64,000 nt of DNA from Piscicola geometra (taxonomy: Eukaryota; Annelida; Clitellata; Hirudinida; Piscicolidae), in NCBI GenBank assembly GCA_943735955.1, contig OX030959.1, positions 3,157,772 through 3,221,771 on the forward strand, in the 5' to 3' direction. Of the stretch, positions 1 through 34,819 are shown piece by piece. The first letter of the stretch is position 1, and each line of letters begins with the position of its first letter. A program made the position numbers and the translations under genes. The notes below the pieces were generated by a model, which was not told where the DNA came from, ran no database searches, and saw only the letters and a program-made list of their open reading frames with translations.

Positions 1-397
1 CAACCACCTGCAACCACCTACAACCACCTGCAACCACCTACAACCACCTGCAACCACCTGCAACCACCTACAACCACCTACAACCACCTGCAACCACCTG
101 TAACCATCTGCAACCACCTGCAACCACCTGTAACCACCTGCAACCATCTGCAACCACCTGCAACCACCTACAACCACCTGTAACCACCTGCAACCACCTG
201 CAACCACCTACAACCACCTGCAACCACCTACAACCACCTGCAACCACCTGCAACCACCTGCAACCACCTACAACCACCTGCAACCACCTACAACCACCTG
301 CAACCACCTGCAACCACCGGCAACCACATGCAACCATCTGCAACCACCTGCAACCACCTGCAACCACCTGCAACCACTTGCAACCACCTCCAACCAC
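1..397. repeat. 10-bp minisatellite at a 5' splice site
   Basis: About 40 copies of a 10-bp unit, CAACCACCTG on the plus strand with A/G variation at the end. On the minus strand, the sense strand of the CFAP46-like gene, the unit reads CAGGTGGTTG. The array starts exactly at the 3' end of exon 398-626, whose junction CAG|GTGGTT has the same sequence as the repeat unit. It therefore lies in an intron and looks like an amplified donor site. The array continues past the left window edge. Confidence 0.9.
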
Positions 398-19283
<18,886 letters not shown>

Positions 19284-19454
19284 TTGTCTCTTAGCAACAT
19301 AATTTTAAAAAGTTAAGCAATAAAAGTTTTAACAATTATTTTAATTCAAAAATTGAATAAATTAAAAAAAAGAAATTTTTTTAAAAATAATTTTCAAGTG
19401 ATGGTTCAAAATAAATTAACTCGTAAAAATTTTGTTTCTTTCTTTTTATTTTAG
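19284..19454. promoter_or_regulatory. Short divergent intergenic region, CFAP46-like / ERI1-like
   Basis: Only about 170 bases separate the CFAP46-like start codon (minus) from the first recognised ERI1-like exon (plus). The stretch is AT-rich with no clear TATA box. A shared bidirectional promoter is inferred from the layout alone. The ERI1-like exon is preceded by TTTATTTTAG, an acceptor-like sequence, so an upstream non-coding exon or a spliced leader is also possible. Confidence 0.4.
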
Positions 19455-19473
19455 CGCTCATATCGAAACTAAC

Positions 19474-21018
19474 ATGTCTGAAAACGAAAGTGCCGATAAA
19501 GAAATAAAAGTAAAGATCCGTGAACATGCAAAAAATATTAGATATATGCCAAAATATAAATTGATTGAAGCCTTAAAATTAAGACATCTTGATATCGAGT
19601 GGGTTATCACGCGTTTTGTTAACGCATTCATTTCGAAATAAATCATAAAAATTTAATATTTTTGAAAAATATTTATTACAATAATTTTCAAGATTTTATT
19701 TATAATGATTCTCAGAGGAGTGAGGAAGGTTCTGCAATTGAGATTGTTACGCCATGATACGAAGATTCTGAAAGATCTTGGCAAAGAGCACCCTGATAGA
19801 ATTTACAACAGCTTTTGCACAGTTCCTAAAAGTGTTGGCAAAGAAGAGCCAGCCCCGGCATTTCTCATAATAATCGACTTCGAAGCCACCTGCGTCAAAG
19901 TCAATCCCGTTGATTACAAGCATGAGATCATTGAGTTTCCTGCTGTAATGGTCGATACCGAAAAGAAAGCTATAGTCAGTCTTTTTCTAAAGTTTACGAG
20001 TTTTTAAATTTAATTATTTCACATCTTTGAAATATAATATTTTATCCAATTTTAAATATAATATTTAATCGTCTTTGAATATAATATTTCAAATTATTTC
20101 AAGTCATTTTTGTCATATATTACCAGACCAAGAAATTCCACTCCTATGTCAGGCCTGTAATCAATCCAGTGCTAACTGATTTTTGCATTGAACTCACTGG
20201 AATAAATCAGGTTTGAACATAATTGTTTAGTTTTAAACAAAAATATAGATTTGAAGAATTCGTAAACTGCATATTTCAAAATAAATTTAATGATTTCATT
20301 TAAATCCTAAAAAATAAAGTTTTTTAAAAGCTTAACCAACAGTTTGGTTATTTTAAAAAATTTGATCTTTTTTCAGAAAACAGTTTCCAATTCTCCATTG
20401 TTTCCAGAGGTTCTAGAGAAGTTTGAAAAGTGGCTATGTGATAATCATTGTAGCAAAAAAAATACAGTGGTAGTTACAGATGGGTGAGATTTTTTATTTA
20501 TCTTCCAACTATTATTTTTACAGTATTTAATTTTTGAGTATTTATTGATGAATGCACACACACACAACACACATACACACACACAAATCTAATCAAAGCA
20601 TCAACTGACATAAAGGGACTGGGACATGGAGAAGTTCATGTACCAGCAACTGCAGTGGAACAAACTGTTTGCGCCATGGTGGGCGACCAGGTGGATCGAC
20701 ATCAGGAAGGTCTTCAGAGGCGTCACTTTCCGAAGCAGTTTCATCTCGCTCGCATCGATGCTCAAGTACTTTGGCATGGAGTTTGAAGGCAGGCCTCACT
20801 CGGGCATCGACGACTCGTGCAACATCGCAAGGATCATGCTGCGTTTGCTGGAAAGGACAGGTGGAAAGGTGGCGATTAACAGTCATATGAGTCAGTTGAG
20901 CTTGCGCCGACTGTACAAGGTGCACAATGAACAAGGCAGCAAGGAAGAGGGGCTCAGTATGGGAGAACTGGGTGACTACTTGGATGAGGAAAAGCTTTCA
21001 AGTATTATTGTTTCTTGA
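19474..21018 (+). CDS. ERI1: ERI1-like 3'-5' exoribonuclease (SAP + DEDDh)
   Basis: ERI1 (3'hExo) trims histone mRNA 3' ends, 5.8S rRNA and small RNAs. Exons 19474-19598, 19716-19974, 20127-20210, 20377-20483 and 20616-21018 join in phase to give 325 residues. The SAP-like helix pair spans the first junction (residues about 20-60, MPKYKLIEALKLRHLDIE then GVRKVLQLRL). The DEDDh nuclease follows: D96 and E98 in IIDFEATC, D191 in VTDGDWDM, H253 and D257/D258 in RPHSGIDDS. All catalytic positions are present. Length matches the family (human about 350). The last acceptor (20615) follows a CA-rich tract. The 3' end of the last exon is duplicated just downstream (separate entry). Confidence 0.88.
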
Positions 21019-21430
21019 GCATTTCATTGTTATAAGTGACTAACTACTTTTTAGCTATAACAACTTTTGAAACATTGTGAAATATTCTTAAACTTTTGAA
21101 ACATTGTGAAACTTTCTTAAACTTTTGTGACACTGTGAAAATTCTTTCAAGTTGTTAAAACATTTTTTCAGTTTTATTTCGAGGCAGCAAGGAAGAGGGA
21201 CTCAGTATGGGAGAACTGGGTGACTACTTGGATGAGGAAGAGCTTTCAAGTATTATTGATTCTTGAGCATTTCATTGTTATAAGTGACTAACTACTTTTT
21301 AAGCTATAACAACTTTTGAAACATTGTGAAATATTCTTAAACTTTTGAAACATTGTGAAACTATCTTAAACTTTTGTGACACTGTGAACATTCTTTTAAG
21401 TTTGTAAAACATTTTTTCCGTTTTATATCT
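20935..21430 (+). repeat. 248-bp direct duplication of the ERI1 3' end
   Basis: 20935-21182 and 21183-21430 are near-identical direct repeats. Each contains the last coding residues (GSKEEGLSMGELGDYLDEE), the stop codon and the first part of the 3' UTR. The second copy keeps the frame and stop but differs at a few sites (K to E, V to D). It is preceded by TTTTTTCAG and TTTTATTTCGAG, so it could serve as an alternative terminal exon. Otherwise it is inert 3' UTR. Confidence 0.85.
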
Positions 21431-21662
21431 TGTGTAACATTTTAAATACAAGTCAGTTTTAGGACAAGCTTTATATTTTAAAAATTCAAATGGTGAACTT
21501 AAATTTCTTTATTTATTTTATTATATTAATGTTTATTTAAATAATTATTTCGATGTCTTAATAATCCATGTTATAGTTTTCAATTATTACAGCTCACTAA
21601 ACTTCTAATTATGTATTAATTTTGTTCCTAAAATGTATTGAAAACCTATCTAAATATATCAT

Positions 21663-23198
21663 TCATTTAAATTGAGTAGGTCTATGCAGACTATGCATCG
21701 AAGGTCGGTATGGCGGTCTGTAGGACGGAAAGGAGGAAGATGAAGAGGCAGAAGATGAAGGAAGGGAGGTGGATTTAATGGAGAGTTGCTCGTTGAGAAC
21801 TTGTAGTTTGTAGTAGGAGAGCGGCTTGACGTGTCTGCTCGAGATTCTGTTGATGATTTCAGAAGGTCTTTGCGATGAGGGTGGTTGGTCAGTGACGTAC
21901 TGACTGATTTCTTGAAGCCTTTTGGAGGTCGCCGCTTTAGAGGAATTATCGTTAGATGAAGAAATCTCCTTGAGCGAAGAAGCCTTGCCATAAATGGTCT
22001 TCTCGTCGTCTTTGTTCCTGAGAGGGTCCAAAAGTTTGCGAACGTCAGAGTACTTTTTGGAGATTGGAGAAGAGGTGGAGGAGAGAAAGTTGTCGACTTC
22101 TTGGTTCAACTCCATTTCGTTATTTTTAATTTTCGAAGCTAAGTTTTGTCTAAAGACAGAATTGTTATCTGATTTTTTATTGTTGCTGTATTTGTATTCA
22201 AGAGGCGATTTGTAGAGTTTGACATTCTTTTTATACCTATCGTAACTGTCATTCATCACTTTGAAGACAATATCAGGGTCTACATTTATGAAGTTTTTCA
22301 GGCTGGACATGTTTGAGTACTTGCCATTGCTGCCCTCTTCAGCACCCTTACACACCAACTTGTCGCTCAGTAGATCCAACTTTTCCTCGTCTTTCAACTG
22401 CGACCAGACCATCACTCCCTTCGCCTCTTCCAACGTCTCAATGTTCTGCTTGCTCGTGTATCCTTTTCGCGCCAAAGCTTTCAAATCGATCACTTTTTCT
22501 TTGATTCTTATTTCGTCTACACTGTCCATTGCGTCGTCATACAACGGCTTGAAACCATCTTCTCCACTCTGAATTTCCCTGTAAGCTGTTTTTTCAACTT
22601 CTTTGGTTTCTTCTTCTTTTTCTTCTTTTTTATCTTCTTCTCCTTCAAACTCAACTTCATCTAGAAGCTCATTAGCTCTCGCGAACTGCACCAACTGTTT
22701 CCGGAAGCCCATGTTACACAGCACCAACAACCTTTTTGCCTTCAGCTCCACGATCACATCCAGCAGTTTTTTCTTCTGACTGATCATCATATAAGCCGCC
22801 ACAATGGCACCACTCCGGTTCACGCCTATGCTGCAGTGCACTAATACCTTTCCTCCGCTCAGAATGCCTGAGTCGATGAAGCCAATGGCGTCGTCAAAGT
22901 ACTGCATGATGTTGAACTCGTCGAAGTCCTGCGCGGGAATTATCAGAAAGCCCTTGATGTTGACCTCTGGAGGGTATGGCGAGCGTGTCAGGTCGAAGTT
23001 TCTGGAACCGACGCAGTTGAGAACGTGGCTGATGCCCAGGTCCTGTAGCAGAACTGTGTCGTCTGCGTTGTCTTGGTTACCGATGAAGAGTTGATCGGTC
23101 AGCTGGGTGGGATGAAGGGGAGGACTGTGTTGCGGGTACGAATCGAGGATGGTTTTCATCGCCTTCAAGTAATGACTGTCTGCTGGATACTTTCCCAT
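21663..23198 (-). CDS. Dual-specificity protein phosphatase, long C-terminal tail, intronless
   Basis: A 511-residue uninterrupted frame. The DUSP catalytic domain spans about residues 25-185 and carries the signature HCSIGVNRSG with nucleophile C122 and R128; the likely general acid is D91 (QDFDEF). The family dephosphorylates phospho-Tyr/Ser/Thr. The closest resemblance is to small atypical DUSPs (DUSP3/26/29 type), with DUSP-like flanking text HPTQLTDQLFIGNQ and NMGFRKQL. These are usually near 200 residues, so about 320 extra residues follow: a Glu/Lys-rich stretch (about 185-205) and a low-complexity Ser-rich end. A splice-acceptor-like CAACAG lies just before the start, so a 5' non-coding exon is possible. 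The specific subfamily is not resolved. Confidence 0.87.
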   Translation of the reverse strand: MGKYPADSHYLKAMKTILDSYPQHSPPLHPTQLTDQLFIGNQDNADDTVLLQDLGISHVLNCVGSRNFDLTRSPYPPEVNIKGFLIIPAQDFDEFNIMQYFDDAIGFIDSGILSGGKVLVHCSIGVNRSGAIVAAYMMISQKKKLLDVIVELKAKRLLVLCNMGFRKQLVQFARANELLDEVEFEGEEDKKEEKEEETKEVEKTAYREIQSGEDGFKPLYDDAMDSVDEIRIKEKVIDLKALARKGYTSKQNIETLEEAKGVMVWSQLKDEEKLDLLSDKLVCKGAEEGSNGKYSNMSSLKNFINVDPDIVFKVMNDSYDRYKKNVKLYKSPLEYKYSNNKKSDNNSVFRQNLASKIKNNEMELNQEVDNFLSSTSSPISKKYSDVRKLLDPLRNKDDEKTIYGKASSLKEISSSNDNSSKAATSKRLQEISQYVTDQPPSSQRPSEIINRISSRHVKPLSYYKLQVLNEQLSIKSTSLPSSSASSSSSFPSYRPPYRPSMHSLHRPTQFK

Positions 23199-24238
23199 CT
23201 TGTGACTGTTGATTTAGGAACGTTTTAAACAAATAATATATTTCTATTTATATCCAATTTCACCGTAATTAAGATAAATGGCGAAAACTGATACTTCAGA
23301 GCTTGAATGAGTTGAAAAGCATTCATCAGTTTATAAATTCTCACTTGCAGTTTTTAGCTTATCCCGGTTTTCACGAAAGGTTTTGGAAACAAGATTTAGG
23401 CATCAAATAAAAAAATTTTAGAAATCACAGAAGCAATTAAGACTATGGGAATGCATAATGTATTTACATCCACCTAAGTATCGAAATCTCAGGAATATCT
23501 TAAATTCTAAAAGCTCTTTTCTATCTTTATACCAAGCAAAACACTAAATTTAGTTTTTACGTCTAGTATATGTTTTTCATAATATTATTTAACCCTGAAT
23601 AAGACAATAGAATATGTATATTATACAGCTTTACTCATCCTCCCTAACATGAACATTTGCTACGTTAACTTATGAAGATGATGAAGATGCTTATAGGGTA
23701 ATATATGAAATCTCGAGCACTGCATAGGCGTGTTCAACTTACGGGGATGTATAAAGATGCCTTATAAAGTTCTGCAACTTATGAAAGCAACTGCTCAAGT
23801 GAGACGAAAAGCCTTTTAGAACGTATGCGAGTATAGTAATGGACCGATTTTGTGCAATTATGTTATCAGATATTATTTTTTTATGAAGTACAAAGCACCA
23901 TTTTTTATTAACACATAATTGGGAAAGATTTTAAACACAAAGAAAGAATTTATTTGAATTGTTTTCCGTAGATTAAAATAATTTTTATTTCAATAATTCT
24001 TTGAAATTTACAAAAATAATATCCCCTGTTTTGCGGATTAATACTGTCAGATAATGGTAGAAAGACAAAAAAGTCAAAGATTAATTTGAAAATTAGATGC
24101 ATATTTCAGGATGTCAAACTCTACTATTAGCTTATAGGCTCACAGTTTATTTAATTATCAATAACAATTATGTGAAAGAGTATGCTGGAAAAGGCTAAAA
24201 ATGTCTAAAATTATTTAATATTATATTTTTCATATATA
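23199..24238. other. Intergenic, no feature seen
   Basis: AT-rich sequence between the phosphatase start and the NATD1-like 3' end. No exon, RNA gene or clear repeat was recognised. It should hold the phosphatase promoter. Confidence 0.6.
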
Positions 24239-24244
24239 TTTATT
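24239..24244 (-). terminator. Poly(A) signal AATAAA of the NATD1-like gene
   Basis: Canonical AATAAA on the minus strand, 30 bases after the stop codon at 24274. Confidence 0.65.
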
Positions 24245-24273
24245 CAAAAAGCGAAAAAAGTAGAATGATGATC

Positions 24274-25035
24274 TTATGATTTTTTGAAGCACATATTCTG
24301 CACTTTCTCGTCACAGTTTTCTAGCACATACTTCTGCATGTATGAGCAGCTGAGTTTGATCCTTGAGGAACTGCTTGACGCCATGTTGATGCCTTCCTGT
24401 AAATTTCAAAAAGAAAGTATTATTTCAATAAAATCGAGATTAATATAATTATAAGAACTCACTTTTTTAGGTTTAAAAACTGCTAATCTGAACACTAATT
24501 GATATTAGAAATTTTATAATAACGTAATCACACTCACGTGATAAAATTAATCATCAAAAGTTATAAATGTAGAAAAGTATTTCTTTAAAAACTATTAATA
24601 TTATAAATTGAGTTTTTACTTCTGCAAGTAACTTAGCCAAGCCCTTGTTCCTATGGTCAGGCGGGACTTCTGTGTGGTAGAAGTCAATGCTGCCATCTGG
24701 TGTATGTCTGTACTTCAAAACAGCCTTTTCTAGAAAATAAAAATATTATATTTAATCTCATGAAACTATTATTTATATTTTTAAATTGCATTAAAAAGCA
24801 TACCAAACTAAGAAAAAAATTCTATTAATTTTTAGAATATTTAAACAAATAAATATAATAAAACACCTTTATCATTCAGCTCTAGGACAAACAAGCGTTT
24901 TGCTGAATTGTGACAAACTTTATTCTGCAAAGCTTCATTTCCATGCAAGGACATGCTGTATAAAGTAGAGGATGGCAGCAAAAATAATTTGCTCTCAAAA
25001 AATGTTGTAAAACTTTTATTCAACAATCTTAACAT
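24274..25035 (-). CDS. NATD1: NATD1-like small GNAT acetyltransferase
   Basis: Exons 25035-24867, 24729-24620 and 24396-24274 join in phase to give 133 residues. The core matches the NATD1/GTLF3B family: KAVLKYRHT, then FYHTEVPPDHRNKGLAKLLAE (acetyl-CoA-binding RNKGLA region), then the C-terminal LSCSYMQKYVLENC. The family is a minimal GCN5-related N-acetyltransferase fold of unknown substrate. The first about 30 residues (MLRLLNKSFTTFFESKLF..) are not in the vertebrate protein; the stretch is hydrophobic and basic and might be a mitochondrial presequence, though it contains one Glu. A second in-frame Met (SMSLHGNEA) could start a form lacking it. Confidence 0.85.
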
Positions 25036-25202
25036 TTGGAGTATGTTTTTAAATAAAATTTAATTATTATAATGTTTGTTTACAAAATTGATGGCTCTCC
25101 ATTTGGGTAATTTTTATACAGCGCCTGATCCTTTAGATAAATTATGCAAATCTTAGGCATGAAAAAAGTTCAAAATGTATCATTTAAGTTTAAAAAGTTT
25201 CA

Positions 25203-25208
25203 TTTATT
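25203..25208 (-). terminator. Poly(A) signal AATAAA of the BMP-like gene
   Basis: AATAAA on the minus strand about 75 bases beyond the stop codon at 25281. Confidence 0.6.
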
Positions 25209-25280
25209 ATCAAAAAATTATTATAAAAGCACTAAGAAACGAAAAAAACATATTTTCCACACGTTAAAAACACTTAATTT

Positions 25281-26827
25281 TCATCGGCAACCGCAAGCTT
25301 CGACGACCATATTCTTATACTTAGTGACGGCCATTTTCTTTCCTACTTTATAAATCAGCGTGAGCGGGCTCAGTTTGGTGGGAACGCAGCATGGTTGTGG
25401 CACTGAGCCAGAAGGGTCGAAAGAATGGATTCTCATCTGAACCACGGCATGGTTCGAGGTGTTCATGTAGTCAGGCAGGAAGTAAGGACATCTGCCCCCA
25501 CAGTAGAAGGCAGTGTAACCCTGAGGCACCACTATCCACTCGTCCCATCCTACCGATCTGAAGTCCACGTAAAGAGGCCTGCGACGACACCTTCAAAGTG
25601 ATGTTTTATAAAAACTTTACAAAAATTCAAATTTTGGTTCATTTTAAATAAAAAATAGTTTTAAAATGAGTTTTAAAATATAATAAATACCTACTATGTG
25701 GTAGAAATTATTTTTTTAAACTTAACAGTACACACCATCGATCCCTTCTTTGATTTCTGCTCGCCTCTCTGGACAGAGAAGCTCTTTTCTTCAGCCGATT
25801 GCTTTCACCAATGCGTTTGTTGCCTTGCCTTTCTAACAGCTCCGGAGACAGTCTCGCTCCAGTCAGAAGCTCGTCCAGTCTCTTTGATTCCTCGGGCATT
25901 TTATCACTGTCTGAGAGTTTTCCACGATTGATCGAGTGTAGAGAATAAATCAACAGATAGGTGTCTTTGAATTGCAGGTCTTCAATTTTCAGAACTTTGC
26001 GATTAGCCAACTCTGACTGCTCAGATACCGTATTGTTTTTTTCGCTTTTCAAACTTATTGATATAAAATTGACTTTGTGTTTGTCGAAACTTTCCAAGAC
26101 TTTTTTCTTGAGTAGTTTGTCGGCATCGAGAACGTGCCAACAGGAATACATTGAAGAGGACCTTTTGTCGCAGTGTGTCACATTCAACTCCACGCTTAAA
26201 ATTTCGGCGTCGTCGTCTGAAAGAATCTTTCGACCACGCTTCTTCGAAACGATTCTAATTTCTAGAAAGTACCTCGAAGAAACGACTCGGATGAGGTTGT
26301 ATTTGTGGAGATTGAAGGTGATGAGAAGGTCTGCAAACTGAATGGAGGGCTGCTGGGAGATGTCTAATGGAAAGTAGATACTGTCTTTTCCTTTTGACAT
26401 TTTCCCTTGAAATTTAATTCAATAATTGACAATGAAAAATTCAAAATTTAGAAAAGATAATTAGGAACTAAACTTGAATGTAGGAACCTTTAAGAGTTAA
26501 ATGCTTTACAATGTCAGATTCTTCGATTTTTCTCAAAGTTCTTTTGGATAAGTCAATGTTTCGAGGTAGTTGTTGGTTCTTGATTTGGTAAACTGCTAGC
26601 ATGAAGTCAATCAAGAAGGGTGAGATTTCAGAAGGGTTTAAGATGTCTGATTGTGGTGTTTGCGCTTTCAACAAATTTTCAGTGAGAAATTCAGCATCGT
26701 AGTTGGGCGCTTCAAAGCTCTTGTATTTCTCGTGTCTTTTTCTGAATTCTTGAGTCTCACAGAGTGTAGACGTCTCTAGGATCATGATGAAATAAAATAT
26801 TAAATGTAAAGTTATTTTTCGAAACAT
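25281..26827 (-). CDS. BMP2/4: BMP2/4 (Dpp)-like TGF-beta family ligand
   Basis: Exons 26827-26488, 26405-25736 and 25590-25281 join in phase to give 439 residues. A hydrophobic signal peptide (about residues 1-23) is followed by the prodomain and the cystine-knot domain from C338. All seven knot cysteines are present: C..RPLYVDF, FYCGGRC, QPCCVP, ACGCR-stop. RRPLYVDF, WIVVPQGY and the VVEACGCR end favour BMP2/4-Dpp over BMP5-8. The ligand is secreted, binds type I/II Ser/Thr kinase receptors and patterns the dorsoventral axis in animals. Two basic sites could be cut by furin, RLKKR (317-321) and RNQRR (330-334), giving mature chains of about 118 or 105 residues. The intron between them and the knot splits the W337 codon. 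Confidence 0.93.
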
Positions 26828-27850
26828 TATATATCTTAATCTTAATCTTTAAGCCTTAAACTGAGCATGAATTTTTGTGAAATTCTATCAGAGCTTGTTA
26901 AGGGTAAGTCACAAGCCTTCTCTTATGCACAATAAAAGCAGATTTTTCTGGCATTGGTTTTAAGGCTTTAAGAATACCATCCATTTTATTATATACAACC
27001 AGCGAGGAAAAGACGCAGGAATTAACGTTACTATCTTTCCTGTGCCCTTTCCAGATGATTTATCATTGCGAGCATCCACAACGCATGTGAAAACTGCTCG
27101 TAAGTGAATGCTTCCAGGTGTCTTTCGTCATAATGCAGGCAACAGACGGCCCTAAGGAAATAGTAATTTACCTCAAGAATCGATTGTTATGATTTCAAGC
27201 CGTCTTTTTGAAAAAATTGAAAGCATTTCTACTTTTTTCTTTCTCAATGATCTATTCAAAAATAATATTTTCAGCTTCTATGATTTTTACGAAAGTTCTT
27301 GGCCTTTTGCTGTGAAATTTTGTTTCTTTTCCTCATATGGTTTGAAATTTTTTTTCGAATAAAAGCGGGTTTTTTTATAGTTATCATAAAGAAATCAAAT
27401 TGTAAAATGATGTGATGTATCGACCACACACTGTTGTATAAGATGGGATAATGGAGAAACGGTAAGGAAATGGGGTGTGGTGATTTATGTAAATTGTTAT
27501 TTTATTGAATGCTTTGTTTAAATTGGATATGTTATAAAGTGGTAGTGAGTGAAAGTGATATGAACGTGTTATATATCAAATTAAATTATTTTATTTAATC
27601 TGTAAAGGCCACAAAAACTTGTTAGTGAGAATAAACTTGTTTTTAAATAAAGCCATGTAATTAAGCAAAACATCTTTAAAGTTTATTTTAATAATTATCT
27701 TTTAACTAAAAGATAGGTGCATTTCGTTGCTTAACAAAATTAACTTTTAGTTAGGACCGAAGTTTTTAAATATTTTATAAAGAAACGTTTCTATAGCTAA
27801 TTATCATTAAATTTGGAGTTAGTATTAAAATAATTAATCCAAAGTGTTGA
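26828..27850. other. Intergenic between divergent BMP-like and ATRIP-like genes
   Basis: AT-rich; no exon or repeat recognised. It should contain promoters of both flanking genes, which are transcribed away from each other. No TATA box or initiator can be assigned. Confidence 0.55.
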
Positions 27851-32694
<4,844 letters not shown>

Positions 32695-32731
32695 AAAATC
32701 TCATTTTTAAAATCTCCATAAATGGTTATTG

Positions 32732-32737
32732 AATAAA
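32732..32737 (+). terminator. Poly(A) signal AATAAA of the ATRIP-like gene
   Basis: AATAAA 38 bases after the stop codon at 32692-32694. Confidence 0.65.
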
Positions 32738-34819
32738 CAAGATAAAGGAATCATTTTGTTAGTTCAATTGTTTCAATCTCTCAAGTTTTTATTTCTAACG
32801 TTTAAAAAAATTAGTATTTTTGTTAGTTTATTAATTAATTTAAGCATTTTTTTATATGATTTCGTTGCAGTAAAATTTTAATTAATACTATTATCACTTC
32901 TTTTGGCATGTTTTGTTACTCTAATTTTTTCTCATTCTTGAATATAAATTCGAATGTGATGTGTTTAGGGTATGATGATTATATTATTATCATCTTCATT
33001 TTCGTTATTATTATTTTTCTTCATTTCATGATACTATCTATATTAATTATATTTATTATATCTTTGATGATGATTCAAATAACAATGATGATGATGATGA
33101 TGATGATGATGTTGATAATGATGATGGTGATGATGATGATAATGATGATGATGATGATGTTGATAGTCCACATGTTTTTCGGTGCCTAGTTCTCAAGATT
33201 TTAATGGAATTTATGTAAAGTTTCTAGATCAATAACTTTCAGAATTTGTTTTAACTGTTTTAAATTATTGTTTTGTCATTTAAATTTTAAAAGACGGTCG
33301 CATATGAATGAAATGCATTTGACTAGTTGATTTTTAATTAATAAAAATAAATAATTTCAAATCACTTTTTGTCTTGGTGCATATAAAGTCAAGAAATACC
33401 TTTGCTTTTAAGAATACTTATCTATAAAATAAAAATGAATTTGTACTAAAATATAATAAAATTAAATTAACAAAAATTCAACTAATTTGGATTTTGTTTC
33501 TAAAAATATTCTCTCATAACGTGCCTACACCTTGGATGCATTGGATCTGCTTTAGATATTACATTTACTAAAGCATTTATGCATTAATGCTTTAGGTCGT
33601 AATGCATTCTTTAACGACAGCAGAAGAATCACTTGAATAAAGGTCTTTCAATGTGACAAGTGCTCAAGTTGGTGAGTAAAACTATTTGTTTGTTGCGCTT
33701 TAATGACGTATTGTCAAAGAGCTGCTACCAAGCGTGCAGGTTTTCTTATATAACTTTTTGCAACGCCTTTATTGCTTCAACCACTCCTAGAGCCAGAATG
33801 TCAATGGTGTGTGTAGGCTGAATTGAAGACATTCTTGTAGATCGATGTTTCCGTACAATCGATAAGAGACTATCCAACTGTCATACACATATGAAAAAGT
33901 CTGGTGAACTGCAGTTTGAAGTACATTTGAAAATATTTCTCAATAAAGCTTTAAAAAAATCTCCAAGTGAAAGAAAGTATAAAAAAGTATAAAAAAATTA
34001 TTTACAGAAAAATTGAATCATAGGGCTGTTAAGAGAATTAAAGCCCTTTATGAATTCTATACCAAAATAATTTGACACCCAAAAATAATTTTCAACAAAT
34101 TTATTTTCTATTATAAAGCAATTGAATTCAAGAATGAAAATATTGAATAGAATTTAATTTCTTGATCAATAAACCGCTACACCTGGTCTGTGTTTTGATT
34201 AAATCTCACCTGTTTTTCTATGTATTTGTGTTTACTGTTTTAATGATCAAACGAAACAATAAATGCACTCTTTATTTTCATTGGTTCCTTGTTTTTTATT
34301 GGTATTTGCTTTCATACACCTTGATAAGAATTGTTTGACAAAATCATATGAATCTTGGTTGTATAGTGCCCAAAGCTTTGTGTCAATGTTGTCAATCGGA
34401 TCATTCTTATAGGACTTATATGAAAGGTTTGAGCAATTAATAGATAGGTATAATAGGTCTTAAGAAATCGTGTTTTAAATCCTTTTGTCACAATTAACAG
34501 CCGATTTTTACGGTTTTTGTAAATAACTCTGAAATAATTAATTGTTTCTTATTGATAGATCGTTGAATTGTAATTAAGGCTTATTGAGGTTGAGTTGATT
34601 AAGTTCAAGCCTAGTTTGTAACAATGAAACCTTTGTTAAAATAAAACCATTTAAACTAAAAATATTTGTAGAAATGTGATAGTTGAAGAGTTAAAAGCTT
34701 TTTACTTAAATGTCAACGTTTCCGCGTCAGTATTCATCCCACAAAACACATCTGGCAATACTCTGCCTAAAGGTTTATTTATTCCTAAAATGAGCATCTG
34801 TTAGACTATACAGAAAGCT
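32738..34819. other. Intergenic, AT-rich
   Basis: Contains an interrupted (ATG)n run at about 33085-33165; otherwise unstructured AT-rich DNA. No exon was recognised. It should contain the promoter of the transporter gene. Confidence 0.6.
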
